From contig DATLGL010000062.1 of NCBI GenBank assembly GCA_035540495.1, forward strand, positions 1-8,588: a stretch of DNA of 8,588 nucleotides, written 5' to 3'. The notes under the pieces are model-generated. The model saw only the letters and a program-made list of their open reading frames with translations. It was not told where the DNA came from and did not search any database. Of this stretch, positions 1 through 8,079 are shown piece by piece. Each line of letters begins with the position of its first letter. Position 1 is the first letter of the stretch. Position numbers and translations under genes: made by a program. This DNA comes from DASVEG01 sp035540495 (GTDB lineage: Bacteria; Actinomycetota; Acidimicrobiia; Acidimicrobiales; CADCTF01).

Positions 1-2
1 CC

Positions 3-20
3 CGGCACCCCGCCCGGTGA
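3..20 (+). CDS. Possible 3' end of an upstream gene (hemA candidate)
   Basis: Reading from base 3 gives Arg-His-Pro-Ala-Arg followed by a TGA stop at 18-20. That TGA lies inside the GTGA that begins hemC, the 4-base stop/start overlap common in bacterial operons. The rest of the cluster has hemC, hemD, hemB and hemL but lacks hemA (glutamyl-tRNA reductase), which often precedes hemC, so hemA is the natural guess. Five codons cannot identify a protein; the call rests only on the overlap geometry and gene order. Confidence 0.3.
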   Translation, partial: RHPAR

Positions 21-940
21 CCCGCGTCCTGCGTGCAGCGACGCGCGGGAGCGCGCTCGCTCGCTGGCAGACCGATCACGTCGCTTCGCTGCTGCGGGCC
101 GCGCACGGTGATCTCGAGGTCGAACCGGTCGTCGTGCAGACCGAGGGCGACCGGCGACAGGACGTGCCGCTCGACAAGATCGGCGGGCGTGGCGTCTTCG
201 TCAAGGAGGTCCAGGCGGCGGTGCTCGACGGCCGGGCCGACATCGCCGTGCACTCGGCGAAGGACCTCCCGTCGGCACCCGAGCTGCAGCCCGCGGGCCT
301 CGTCATCGCGTGCGTCCCGGAACGAGAGGACCCACGCGACGTGCTCGTCGGGTCGAAGCTCGACGACCTCCCGGTCGGAGGCGTCGTCGCCACCGGATCC
401 GCCCGGCGCCGCGCCCAGCTCGCGCACCTGCGCCCCGACCTCACCTTCAGCGACCTGCGCGGGAACATCGACACCCGCCTCGCCAAGGCCCGCGACTTCG
501 ACGCGATCGTGATGGCCGCGGCCGCGCTCATCCGCCTGGGCCGGATCGACGTCGCGACCGAGATCCTCGACGCCGACGTGATGGTCCCTCAGGTCGCGCA
601 GGGCGCGCTGGCCATCGAGTGCCGCGCCGACGACACCTCGACGATCGGCGCGCTGCACGCGATCGAGCACGCTCGGAGCCGGCGGGCGGTCGAGGCCGAA
701 CGCGCGTATCTCGCGTCGCTCGGCGGCGGGTGCGACCTGCCGGTCGGCGCGTACGCAACCGTCGACGCGGCAGGTGACGCCGCGCGCGGTGTCATCACCC
801 TCACCGGAATGCTCGCCACGCCGGACGGCCACTCGCTGATTCGCGCTACTCGCACCGGCTCCGACCCCAAGGCGCTGGGGCACGAGGTCGCGTCGTACCT
901 CCTCGACGGATGCGGCGGGCACAGCTTCCTCGGGCGTTGA
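17..940 (+). CDS. hemC: Hydroxymethylbilane synthase (porphobilinogen deaminase)
   Basis: This cytoplasmic enzyme joins four porphobilinogen molecules head to tail to form hydroxymethylbilane, releasing ammonia, and uses a covalently bound dipyrromethane cofactor. The 307 residues match the usual family length. Visible family marks are the N-terminal LRAATRGSALA stretch, HSAKDLP at 79-85 with catalytic Asp83, the substrate-binding arginines in ATGSARRR (125-132), RGNIDTRL at 148-155, and LGGGCDLPVGA at 235-245, where Cys239 should carry the cofactor. The GTG at 17 is chosen because the family's conserved start follows at once and it overlaps an upstream TGA; no Shine-Dalgarno is visible in the 16 bases available. 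Three bases separate it from cobA-hemD, whose HemD half uses its unstable product. Nothing needed for catalysis appears to be missing. Confidence 0.96.
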   Translation: MTRVLRAATRGSALARWQTDHVASLLRAAHGDLEVEPVVVQTEGDRRQDVPLDKIGGRGVFVKEVQAAVLDGRADIAVHSAKDLPSAPELQPAGLVIACVPEREDPRDVLVGSKLDDLPVGGVVATGSARRRAQLAHLRPDLTFSDLRGNIDTRLAKARDFDAIVMAAAALIRLGRIDVATEILDADVMVPQVAQGALAIECRADDTSTIGALHAIEHARSRRAVEAERAYLASLGGGCDLPVGAYATVDAAGDAARGVITLTGMLATPDGHSLIRATRTGSDPKALGHEVASYLLDGCGGHSFLGR

Positions 941-943
941 GCG

Positions 944-2392
944 ATGACCGTCTACCTCGTCGGCGCCGGACCTGGTGATCCCGGGCTCCTGACCGTTCGC
1001 GGGGCGGAGCTGCTGCGCCGGGCGGACGTCGTCATCTACGACCGCCTCTCGGTCGCCTCGCTCCTCGACCTCGCGCCGGCTGCGGCCGAGCGGATCAGCG
1101 TCGGGAAGACGCCTCGGGGACCGAGCACGCCGCAGGAGGAGATCAACCGGCTGCTCGTGGAGAACGGCCGCCACCACGAGACGGTCGTTCGGCTGAAGGG
1201 CGGCGACCCCTTCGTCTTCGCGCGCGGCGGCGAGGAAGCGCTCGCGCTGGCCGCCGCGGGCGTGTCCTTCGAGGTCGTGCCCGGCATCACCTCGGCCATC
1301 GCCGCTCCGGCGTACGCAGGCGTGCCGGTGACGCATCGAGGGCTGTCGACGTCCTTCACCGTCGTGACCGGCCACGAGGATCCGTGGGCGGCGACCGAGA
1401 CCGATTGGGACGCGGTGGCGCGGGTCGGCGGGACCATCGTCGTCCTCATGGGTGTCGCCACTCGGGGCGAGATCGCCGAACGGCTGATGCGAGCGGGTCG
1501 TGCCGCGGCCACTCCCGTGACCGCGGTGTCGTGGGGCACGCGTCCCGAGCAACGAACGGTGCGCACGACGTTGGGCGAGCTCGGTGTCGCGCCCGTGGGT
1601 CCGACGTCGACGATCGTGATCGGGCCCGTCGCCGCGCTCGACCTCCGCTGGTTCGAGGACCGGCCGCTGTTCGGACGGCGCGTCGTCGTGCCACGGTCGC
1701 AGGAGCAGGCGGGAGCGTTGGCGACGCGGCTGCGGGAGCTCGGCGCCGAAGCCGTGGAGGTCCCGCTCATCGCGGTCGAACCCGGCGAGCCGGTGACGGC
1801 CGGCGCGCTCGACGCGGTCGACTGGGTGATCGTCACCTCGCCGACTGCGGTTGCCGCGCTCTTCTCGTCGTTGCGAGACGGGCGCGACCTCGGCCGCGTC
1901 CGCGTCGCCGCGCTCGGTCCGGGGACCGCAGGTGCGCTGCGGGAACGAGGCATCGTCGCCGACCTCGTTCCCGGTCGCTCGAACGCAGAGGGACTGCTCG
2001 ACGAGTTCGAGGACGGTCCGGGTCGGGTGCTGCTGCCCCAGTCGGCCATCGCTCGACCGACACTCGGCGACGGGCTGCGGGCGAAGGGCTGGACCGTCGA
2101 CGTCGTGGCGACCTACCGCACCGTCGCCGCGCCGATCGACGAGCGGGGGAGGCAAGCGATGACATCGGCGGACGCCGTCGCGCTGACGTCGTCGTCGACC
2201 GCGCAGAACCTCGCCGACGCGTTGGGTGACGACCGCTCCGGGCTCGGCGCACTGATCGCGATCGGTCCTGCGACGGCGGAGACCGCGCGGGCAGCAGGGC
2301 TCGCGGTCACGGCGATCGCCGAGCGGCACGACCTCGACGGTCTCCTCGACGCCGTCGTCGCGACACTTCGGAACCGCAGCGGCTCCTCGTAG
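944..2392 (+). CDS. cobA-hemD: Fused uroporphyrinogen-III C-methyltransferase / uroporphyrinogen-III synthase (CobA-HemD)
   Basis: This two-domain cytoplasmic enzyme has 482 residues. Residues 1-240 or so form the SAM-dependent methyltransferase that turns uroporphyrinogen III into precorrin-2: VGAGPGDPGLLT (6-17), VRLKGGDPFVFARGGEE (82-98), VVPGITSA (111-118), VPVTHRG (127-133) and WGTRPEQRTVRTTL (197-210) are all family motifs. Residues from about 241 to 475 are the HemD synthase, which closes hydroxymethylbilane with inversion of ring D: it begins at PLFGRRVVVPRS and carries WVIVTSPTAV (294-303), ALGPGTAGAL (323-332), the YRTV strand (391-394) and ALTSSSTAQNL (413-423). HemD is poorly conserved in general, so it is identified mainly by position and these strands. 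The ATG lies 3 bases after hemC, implying co-translation. The fusion sits where the heme branch and the siroheme/cobalamin branch part. Confidence 0.94.
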   Translation: MTVYLVGAGPGDPGLLTVRGAELLRRADVVIYDRLSVASLLDLAPAAAERISVGKTPRGPSTPQEEINRLLVENGRHHETVVRLKGGDPFVFARGGEEALALAAAGVSFEVVPGITSAIAAPAYAGVPVTHRGLSTSFTVVTGHEDPWAATETDWDAVARVGGTIVVLMGVATRGEIAERLMRAGRAAATPVTAVSWGTRPEQRTVRTTLGELGVAPVGPTSTIVIGPVAALDLRWFEDRPLFGRRVVVPRSQEQAGALATRLRELGAEAVEVPLIAVEPGEPVTAGALDAVDWVIVTSPTAVAALFSSLRDGRDLGRVRVAALGPGTAGALRERGIVADLVPGRSNAEGLLDEFEDGPGRVLLPQSAIARPTLGDGLRAKGWTVDVVATYRTVAAPIDERGRQAMTSADAVALTSSSTAQNLADALGDDRSGLGALIAIGPATAETARAAGLAVTAIAERHDLDGLLDAVVATLRNRSGSS

Positions 2393-2395
2393 CGT
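2390..2395 (+). promoter_or_regulatory. Weak candidate -10 element (TAGCGT) for the lipoprotein gene
   Basis: TAGCGT fits the actinobacterial TANNNT -10 pattern and lies 9 bases before the ATG at 2405, so a transcript would have almost no 5' leader. It overlaps the TAG stop of cobA-hemD, so its first three bases are also explained by coding. I see no convincing -35 element at the right distance. Confidence 0.22.
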
Positions 2396-2404
2396 CGAAC
2401 GGTC

Positions 2405-4441
2405 ATGCGCAAGGCGTTGGTGACCGTGACGGTGGCTCTGGTGGCGGGACTGCTGGGCGTTGCGTGTGATCCGCCCGAGGACGAGGCACGGAGACCTCAG
2501 CGCGACGACGCATCGGTCGTCGACCTCGGCGAGCTCGAGCTCGTCGGGCTCACGACGGAGAACAACTGCGACGACCTCCTGACGTGGTTCAAGAAGGAGG
2601 CCATCGCTCACGCGGAGCAGAGCGCGAAGGCGATGGTTGCGTACTCGGCGACGGACGCCGGAGGCGCCGACGCCGTCGCTCTCGCGACGACCGGCGACGC
2701 AGGCGGCTCGACGGCGGCCGCGCGAGCAGCGGGGGAGCAAGCGGCGCCGGCGACGACCACGCCGGCCGTGGGGGAGGACTTCTCCACCACGAACATCCAG
2801 GAGGCCGGCGTCGACGAGCCCGACATCGTCAAGACCGACGGCCGTCGCCTCGTCGCACTGGCCGGGATGCACCTGCGGGTCGTCGACGTCTCCGGCGACA
2901 CGCAGCGCCTCGTCGCCAGCGTCCCGCTTCCGGGTGCCCAGTCGCTGTTCCTCATCGGCGACCGGGTGCTCGTGCTCGGCAGCGAGGCGACGTACCACTC
3001 GATGCCGGGCGCTCCGGCGATCGCGCGTCCGGGCGGCGGTGTCGCGGTCGACGCGATCGCGCCGCCGGGGTGGGCCAGGCAGAAGACCACGGTGACGGTC
3101 GTCGACGTCGCCGACCCCGCTCGTCCCACGATCGAGTCGTCGACCGAGCTCGAGGGCTCCTTCGTCTCGGCCCGCCTCACCGGCGGCACCGCACGGGTCG
3201 TTCTCCGATCCTCACCGGAGGTGATGGCTCAGGGCTTCGCGTATCCCGGACAACCAGGCGTGGCGACGCCCGACGACGCGCTGCGGCGGAACAAGCAGAC
3301 GATCGAGGCGACCGAGATCGGCGACTGGGTGCCGCCGTACGTGCCGTGCCAGCAGGTGCACCATCCGAATGGCTTCACGGGCCATGACGTCGTGTCGGTG
3401 GTGTCGATCGATCCCGCCGATCCCCGACCTGGCAACGGTGCCTCGGTGGCCGGCGCCGGCGACATCGTCTACGCGAGCGGGCGCAGGCTCTACGTCTCGA
3501 CCAGCGCGTGGTCGTCGTTCCCAGGGCCGATCACCCCGGCCGCGTCCCGGGTGGCAGGCGCCGCGCCCGCAGGGCCGACGACGTCCATCCACTCGTTCGA
3601 CATCACCGATCCCGTCACCACGCGCTACGTCGGTTCTGGCGCCGTCGACGGAACGCTCCTCAACCAGTTCTCGCTGTCGGAGCACGACGGCGTTCTGCGG
3701 GTCGCGACGACGACGTTCGCCACGTCGGGCGAGGGCGCGGGGCAGAGCGAGAGTCACGTCGTGGCGCTCCGCGAAGAGCCGATCGACGGGGGCACCGTGT
3801 TGAAGGAGGTCGGCAAGATCGGCGGGCTCGGCAAGACCGAGCGCATCTACGCCGTGCGCTTCCTCGGCGACCTCGGCTACGTCGTCACGTTCCGTCAGGT
3901 CGACCCGCTCTACGTCCTCGACCTCTCCAACCCCGAGAAGCCCGAGCTCAAGGGCGAGCTCAAGATCCCGGGGTACTCGGCGTACCTCCATCCGATCGGC
4001 GACGGGAAGCTGCTCGGAATCGGGCAGGACGCGACCGACGAAGGCCGGCGCCTCGGAGCGCAGATCTCGCTCTTCGACGTGAGCGACCCGAACGCGCCGA
4101 AGCAGCTGGCGAAGCACGACCTCCGCACGTACGGGTCGACCGCGGAGTACGACCACCACGCGTTCCTGTGGTGGGCTCGCACCCGCCTCGTCGTCGTGCC
4201 GATCGAAGGGACGACGCCCGCGGGGCCGGAGGGCTTCCGGTACACGGAGTACCGGCCCGGCGCGGTCGGCATCGGTCTCGAGGGCGACTCCTTCGTCGAG
4301 AAGCGGCGGATCGAGCATCCGACTCGGATGCCGATCACGCGGTCGATCGTCGTGGGCGACCGTCTGCTCACGCTGTCGGAGAGCGGCCTCATGGCGAGCG
4401 ATCTTGCATCCCTCGACCAGCGGGCCTGGACGGCGTTCTGA
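2405..4441 (+). CDS. Secreted beta-propeller-domain lipoprotein, function unknown
   Basis: The 678-residue protein starts with a signal peptide: MRK, a hydrophobic core to residue 20, then Cys21 in LLGVAC, a somewhat relaxed lipobox, so it is probably lipid-anchored outside the membrane. Residues 30-130 are polar, ending in an Ala/Gly/Thr-rich linker (about 82-128). From about 130 to the end it matches the bacterial beta-propeller family typified by the GVDEPDIVKTDG motif (135-146), with repeated strands such as HLRVVDVSGD, TVTVVDVADPARP, RIYAVRFLGDLGYVVTF, LYVLDLSNPEKPELKGELKIPGYSAYLHPIG and EYDHHAFLWW. It has only three cysteines: 21, 55 and 315. The family has no settled biochemical role that I know of, and I see no catalytic motif. 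It begins 12 bases after cobA-hemD and ends 23 bases before hemB. Binding to a cell-surface or extracellular partner is a guess from the fold. Confidence 0.88.
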   Translation: MRKALVTVTVALVAGLLGVACDPPEDEARRPQRDDASVVDLGELELVGLTTENNCDDLLTWFKKEAIAHAEQSAKAMVAYSATDAGGADAVALATTGDAGGSTAAARAAGEQAAPATTTPAVGEDFSTTNIQEAGVDEPDIVKTDGRRLVALAGMHLRVVDVSGDTQRLVASVPLPGAQSLFLIGDRVLVLGSEATYHSMPGAPAIARPGGGVAVDAIAPPGWARQKTTVTVVDVADPARPTIESSTELEGSFVSARLTGGTARVVLRSSPEVMAQGFAYPGQPGVATPDDALRRNKQTIEATEIGDWVPPYVPCQQVHHPNGFTGHDVVSVVSIDPADPRPGNGASVAGAGDIVYASGRRLYVSTSAWSSFPGPITPAASRVAGAAPAGPTTSIHSFDITDPVTTRYVGSGAVDGTLLNQFSLSEHDGVLRVATTTFATSGEGAGQSESHVVALREEPIDGGTVLKEVGKIGGLGKTERIYAVRFLGDLGYVVTFRQVDPLYVLDLSNPEKPELKGELKIPGYSAYLHPIGDGKLLGIGQDATDEGRRLGAQISLFDVSDPNAPKQLAKHDLRTYGSTAEYDHHAFLWWARTRLVVVPIEGTTPAGPEGFRYTEYRPGAVGIGLEGDSFVEKRRIEHPTRMPITRSIVVGDRLLTLSESGLMASDLASLDQRAWTAF

Positions 4442-4449
4442 GCGCCGTC
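4429..4449 (+). terminator. Inverted repeat spanning the lipoprotein stop codon, possible terminator or attenuator
   Basis: GACGGCG (4429-4435) and CGCCGTC (4443-4449) are perfect reverse complements of 7 bases around a 7-base loop, and the TGA stop at 4439-4441 lies in that loop. A G-T wobble could extend the stem by one pair on the outside. No T-run follows, so a classical intrinsic terminator is not supported; a GC-rich hairpin without a U-tract is possible. It lies only 3 bases before the candidate hemB -10 box. Confidence 0.35.
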
Positions 4450-4452
4450 TCG

Positions 4453-4458
4453 TAGGCT
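4453..4458 (+). promoter_or_regulatory. Candidate -10 element (TAGGCT) for leaderless transcription of hemB
   Basis: TAGGCT matches TANNNT and ends 6 bases before the GTG at 4465. That spacing would put the transcription start on or next to the start codon, as in leaderless actinobacterial mRNAs. It lies in the 23-base gap, outside coding sequence. A TGGACG at 4427-4432 is a poor -35 candidate with a long 20-base spacer. No Shine-Dalgarno separates the box from the GTG, which fits leaderless translation. Confidence 0.45.
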
Positions 4459-4464
4459 CGGGGG

Positions 4465-5448
4465 GTGACGTTCCCCGAGCGCCGCCTCCGCCGGCTGCGC
4501 CGAACTCCCGCCCTTCGCCGCCTCGTCGCGGAGACCCGCCTCGGCGTCGACGATCTCGTCGCTCCGCTCTTCGTGCGCGAGGGCATCGACGAGCCGCAGC
4601 CCATCGCGTCGTTGCCAGGTGTCGTCCAGCACACGCGCGAGTCGCTGGTGAAGGAGGCGCGGACGCTCAGCTATCTCGGCGTGCCGGCGCTGATCCTGTT
4701 CGGCGTGCCGGCCACGAAGGACGCCCAGGGCAGCGGCGCATGGGATCCGAAAGGCATCGCCCAGCTCGCGCTGAACGATCTGCGTGAAGAGCTCGGCGAC
4801 TCCATCGTGTTGATGGCCGACCTCTGCCTCGACGAGTACACCGACTCCGGCCACTGCGGTGTCCTCACCGCCAACGGCGACGTCGACAACGACGCGACGA
4901 TCGAGCTCTACGCGCGCGCTGCGCTCGCCCAGGCCGAAGCCGGCGCGCACGTCGTCGCCCCCAGCGGGATGATGGACGGGCAGGTCGCGGCGATCCGAGA
5001 TGCGCTCGACGGCGACGGTCACGAAGGCGTCAGCATCCTGGCCTACGCGGCCAAGTACGCCTCTGCGCTCTACGGCCCGTTCCGCGACGCGGTGCAGGTC
5101 GAGATCGCCGGCGGCGGCGACCGCAAGGCCTACCAGCAGGACTACGCGAACCGCCGTGAGGCGCTGGCCGAGGTGCTCGCCGACGTCGACGAAGGCGCCG
5201 ACATGGTGATGGTGAAGCCCGCGGTCACGTACCTCGACGTGATCGCCGACGTGCGGGCCGAGGTCGACGTGCCGGTCGCGGCGTACCACGTCAGCGGCGA
5301 GTACTCGATGATCAAGGCCGCGTCCGAGAAGGGGTGGATCGACGGAGACGCCGTCGCGCTCGAGCAGCTCACGGCGATCAAACGGGCCGGGGCCGACTTC
5401 GTCCTCACCTACTTCGCTCGCGAGCTCGCAGAACGGCTGAACGGCTAG
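4465..5448 (+). CDS. hemB: Delta-aminolevulinic acid dehydratase (porphobilinogen synthase)
   Basis: This cytoplasmic enzyme condenses two 5-aminolevulinate molecules into porphobilinogen; the family works as a homo-oligomer, often an octamer. The 327 residues are full length. The N-terminus (FPERRLRRLRRTPALRRL) is typical of the family and supports the GTG start. The two Schiff-base lysines are visible: Lys197 in AAKYAS and Lys251 in MVMVKPA. HVSGEYSMIKAA (275-286) is another family block. The metal-binding segment (119-132) reads DLCLDEYTDSGHCG: the first and third zinc cysteines are present (Cys121, Cys131) but Asp123 replaces the middle one, so the metal need cannot be read simply from sequence. 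Its stop codon abuts the hemL ATG. It may have its own promoter in the gap after the lipoprotein gene. Confidence 0.97.
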   Translation: MTFPERRLRRLRRTPALRRLVAETRLGVDDLVAPLFVREGIDEPQPIASLPGVVQHTRESLVKEARTLSYLGVPALILFGVPATKDAQGSGAWDPKGIAQLALNDLREELGDSIVLMADLCLDEYTDSGHCGVLTANGDVDNDATIELYARAALAQAEAGAHVVAPSGMMDGQVAAIRDALDGDGHEGVSILAYAAKYASALYGPFRDAVQVEIAGGGDRKAYQQDYANRREALAEVLADVDEGADMVMVKPAVTYLDVIADVRAEVDVPVAAYHVSGEYSMIKAASEKGWIDGDAVALEQLTAIKRAGADFVLTYFARELAERLNG

Positions 5449-6714
<1,266 letters not shown>

Positions 6715-6740
6715 CGCTCGGCTGGGCACCGGGGACCCGA

Positions 6741-6796
6741 GGGAAGCGCTAGCGACGAGGGGCCACCGAGCGGGAGGGGAGCGAAGCGACCAGGAG
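6741..6796. repeat. Two related GC-rich repeat units in the convergent intergenic region
   Basis: The 90-base gap 6715-6804 between the hemL stop and the reductase stop holds two similar units. One is GGGA-AGCG-CT-AGCGAC-GAGG (6741-6760) and the other GGG-AGCG-A-AGCGAC-CAGG (6777-6795). The first contains the perfect palindrome CGCTAGCG (6747-6754). Between them lies GAGCGGGAGG. The pattern resembles short extragenic repeats of high-GC genomes, but whether it recurs elsewhere cannot be seen here. Small inverted repeats (CTCGG 6717-6721 with CCGAG 6737-6741; GACC 6788-6791 with GGTC 6798-6801) are too weak to call as terminators. Confidence 0.4.
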
Positions 6797-6804
6797 CGGT
6801 CAGA

Positions 6805-8079
6805 TCAGCGGGGGTTCGGCGCCAGCCGAGCGATCGCAGCGACCGACTTGTAGATCGCCTCTGCGGGACCGAGCTCGTCCGGGCGCAGCAGGTTCGCCAT
6901 GATCCGTAGCACCCACTCCATGAGGGTGCGGGAGTGCATGCCTGTCGACACCATCATCCGCATGAGCTCGGGGTGGCCGATGATGCGGACGAAGGCCCGC
7001 GCCACCTTGTAGTAGAGCCCGTAGGTCTCCATCAGGCGGCGGTCGTACAGCTGGAGCGCCATGCCGTCGCCGGTGCGCAGCGCCTCGTCGAGGATCTCCG
7101 CCGCGAGGCGTCCGGTCTCGTAGCCGTACGCGATGCCCTCGCCGTTGAACGGGTTGATCGCGCCGGCCGCGTCGCCGGTCACCAGCCACGTCGGACCGGA
7201 GTGCGGGCCGACGGAGAACGACATCGGCAGGCGTCCGCCGGTGGCCGGGCCGCACGACGTCTCGGGCGAGATCTCCCACGACTTCGGCGCGTAGTCGACG
7301 AACGCCTCCATCAGGTGCGTCGTGTTGACCGCCTTCCACTGGTTGAACGTGGAGAGCAGGCCGATGCCGACGTTCACCCGTCCGTCGCCGACCGGGAAGA
7401 TCCAGCCGTAGCCCGGGAGGACGTTGCCCTGCTTGTCGCGGATGTCGAGGTGGCTCTCGATCCACGGCTCGTCATGGCGCGGGGATTCGAAGTAGCCGCG
7501 GATCGCCATCCCGAGGGGGTAGTCGCGGTTGCGCGAGGTGCCGAGCGCACGTCCGAAGCGGGAGTTCGCGCCGTCGGACACGACGACGTAGCGCGCCCGA
7601 ACCTCGTCGACGCGGCCGCCGTGCTCCTCGCCCTTGCGCTTGATCTGCGCGCCGCGGAGCAGGCCACCGTTGGGGAGGGGCGCGATCGCCTCCGACTCCT
7701 GCCAGACGACGGCGCCGGCCTTCTCGGCCCGCTCGGCGACCATCGCGTCGAGGTCGTGGCGGGTGACGACGTAGCCGTAGTCGGGGAACTCGGGGTGCGA
7801 CGGCCACTTCATCTCGAGCGTGCGCCCGAACGCGATCGACCGCAGGCCGCTGAACTTGTGATGCCGGGTGAGCGCGTCGGCGAGGCCCATCTCTTCGAGC
7901 TGCTTGACCGAGCGGGGCGTCAGCCCGTCGCCGCAGGTCTTCTCGCGGGGGTACTTCTTCTTCTCGACGAGGATCACGTCGTGGCCAGCTTCTGCGAGCC
8001 AATACGCAGCGGCGGCCCCCGAAGGGCCGCCGCCGATCACCAGGACATCTGTCGTCGCAGTCTGCGAGGCGTCAGGCAT
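6805..8079 (-). CDS. Geranylgeranyl-reductase-family FAD oxidoreductase, probable menaquinone reductase (MenJ-like)
   Basis: This 424-residue flavoprotein probably reduces an isoprenoid double bond, most likely in the menaquinone side chain. It has the N-terminal FAD dinucleotide-binding fold VIGGGPSGAAAAYWLAEAGH (14-33) ending at Glu39, the family motif CGDGLTPRSV (49-58), VVTRHDLD (104-111), SDGANSRFGRALG (168-180), LPGYGWIFPVGDGRVNVGIG (221-240), and the second FAD motif TGDAAGAINPFNGEGIAYGYETGRLAAE (301-328). CGDGLTPR, LPGYGWIFP and the NGEGI...ETGRLAAE block recall mycobacterial MenJ from memory. Archaeal-type lipid reductases and ChlP share the fold, but no lipid or chlorophyll genes are nearby. 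The C-terminal helix (about 384-398) is hydrophobic and may touch the membrane. The ATG shares one base with the cytochrome stop (TGATG), and a GAAGG lies 9 bases upstream (8089-8093), supporting this start and translational coupling. Confidence 0.86.
   Translation of the reverse strand: MPDASQTATTDVLVIGGGPSGAAAAYWLAEAGHDVILVEKKKYPREKTCGDGLTPRSVKQLEEMGLADALTRHHKFSGLRSIAFGRTLEMKWPSHPEFPDYGYVVTRHDLDAMVAERAEKAGAVVWQESEAIAPLPNGGLLRGAQIKRKGEEHGGRVDEVRARYVVVSDGANSRFGRALGTSRNRDYPLGMAIRGYFESPRHDEPWIESHLDIRDKQGNVLPGYGWIFPVGDGRVNVGIGLLSTFNQWKAVNTTHLMEAFVDYAPKSWEISPETSCGPATGGRLPMSFSVGPHSGPTWLVTGDAAGAINPFNGEGIAYGYETGRLAAEILDEALRTGDGMALQLYDRRLMETYGLYYKVARAFVRIIGHPELMRMMVSTGMHSRTLMEWVLRIMANLLRPDELGPAEAIYKSVAAIARLAPNPR

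Noticed and set aside
1384..2229. An alternative-frame plus-strand open frame inside cobA-hemD
   Set aside because: Arg/Gly/Ala-rich shadow within a gene whose motifs run unbroken through both domains; no sign of a frameshift.
3212..5289. Two long overlapping minus-strand open frames (3212-4318 and 3910-5289) opposite the lipoprotein and hemB
   Set aside because: They are antisense to genes with clear family motifs, and are rich in Arg, Asp, Val and Ala as expected from mirrored high-GC codons, with no recognisable motif.
6717..6741. Possible hemL terminator (CTCGG paired with CCGAG)
   Set aside because: The stem is only 5 bases with a 15-base loop and no T-run, and other pairings compete with it.
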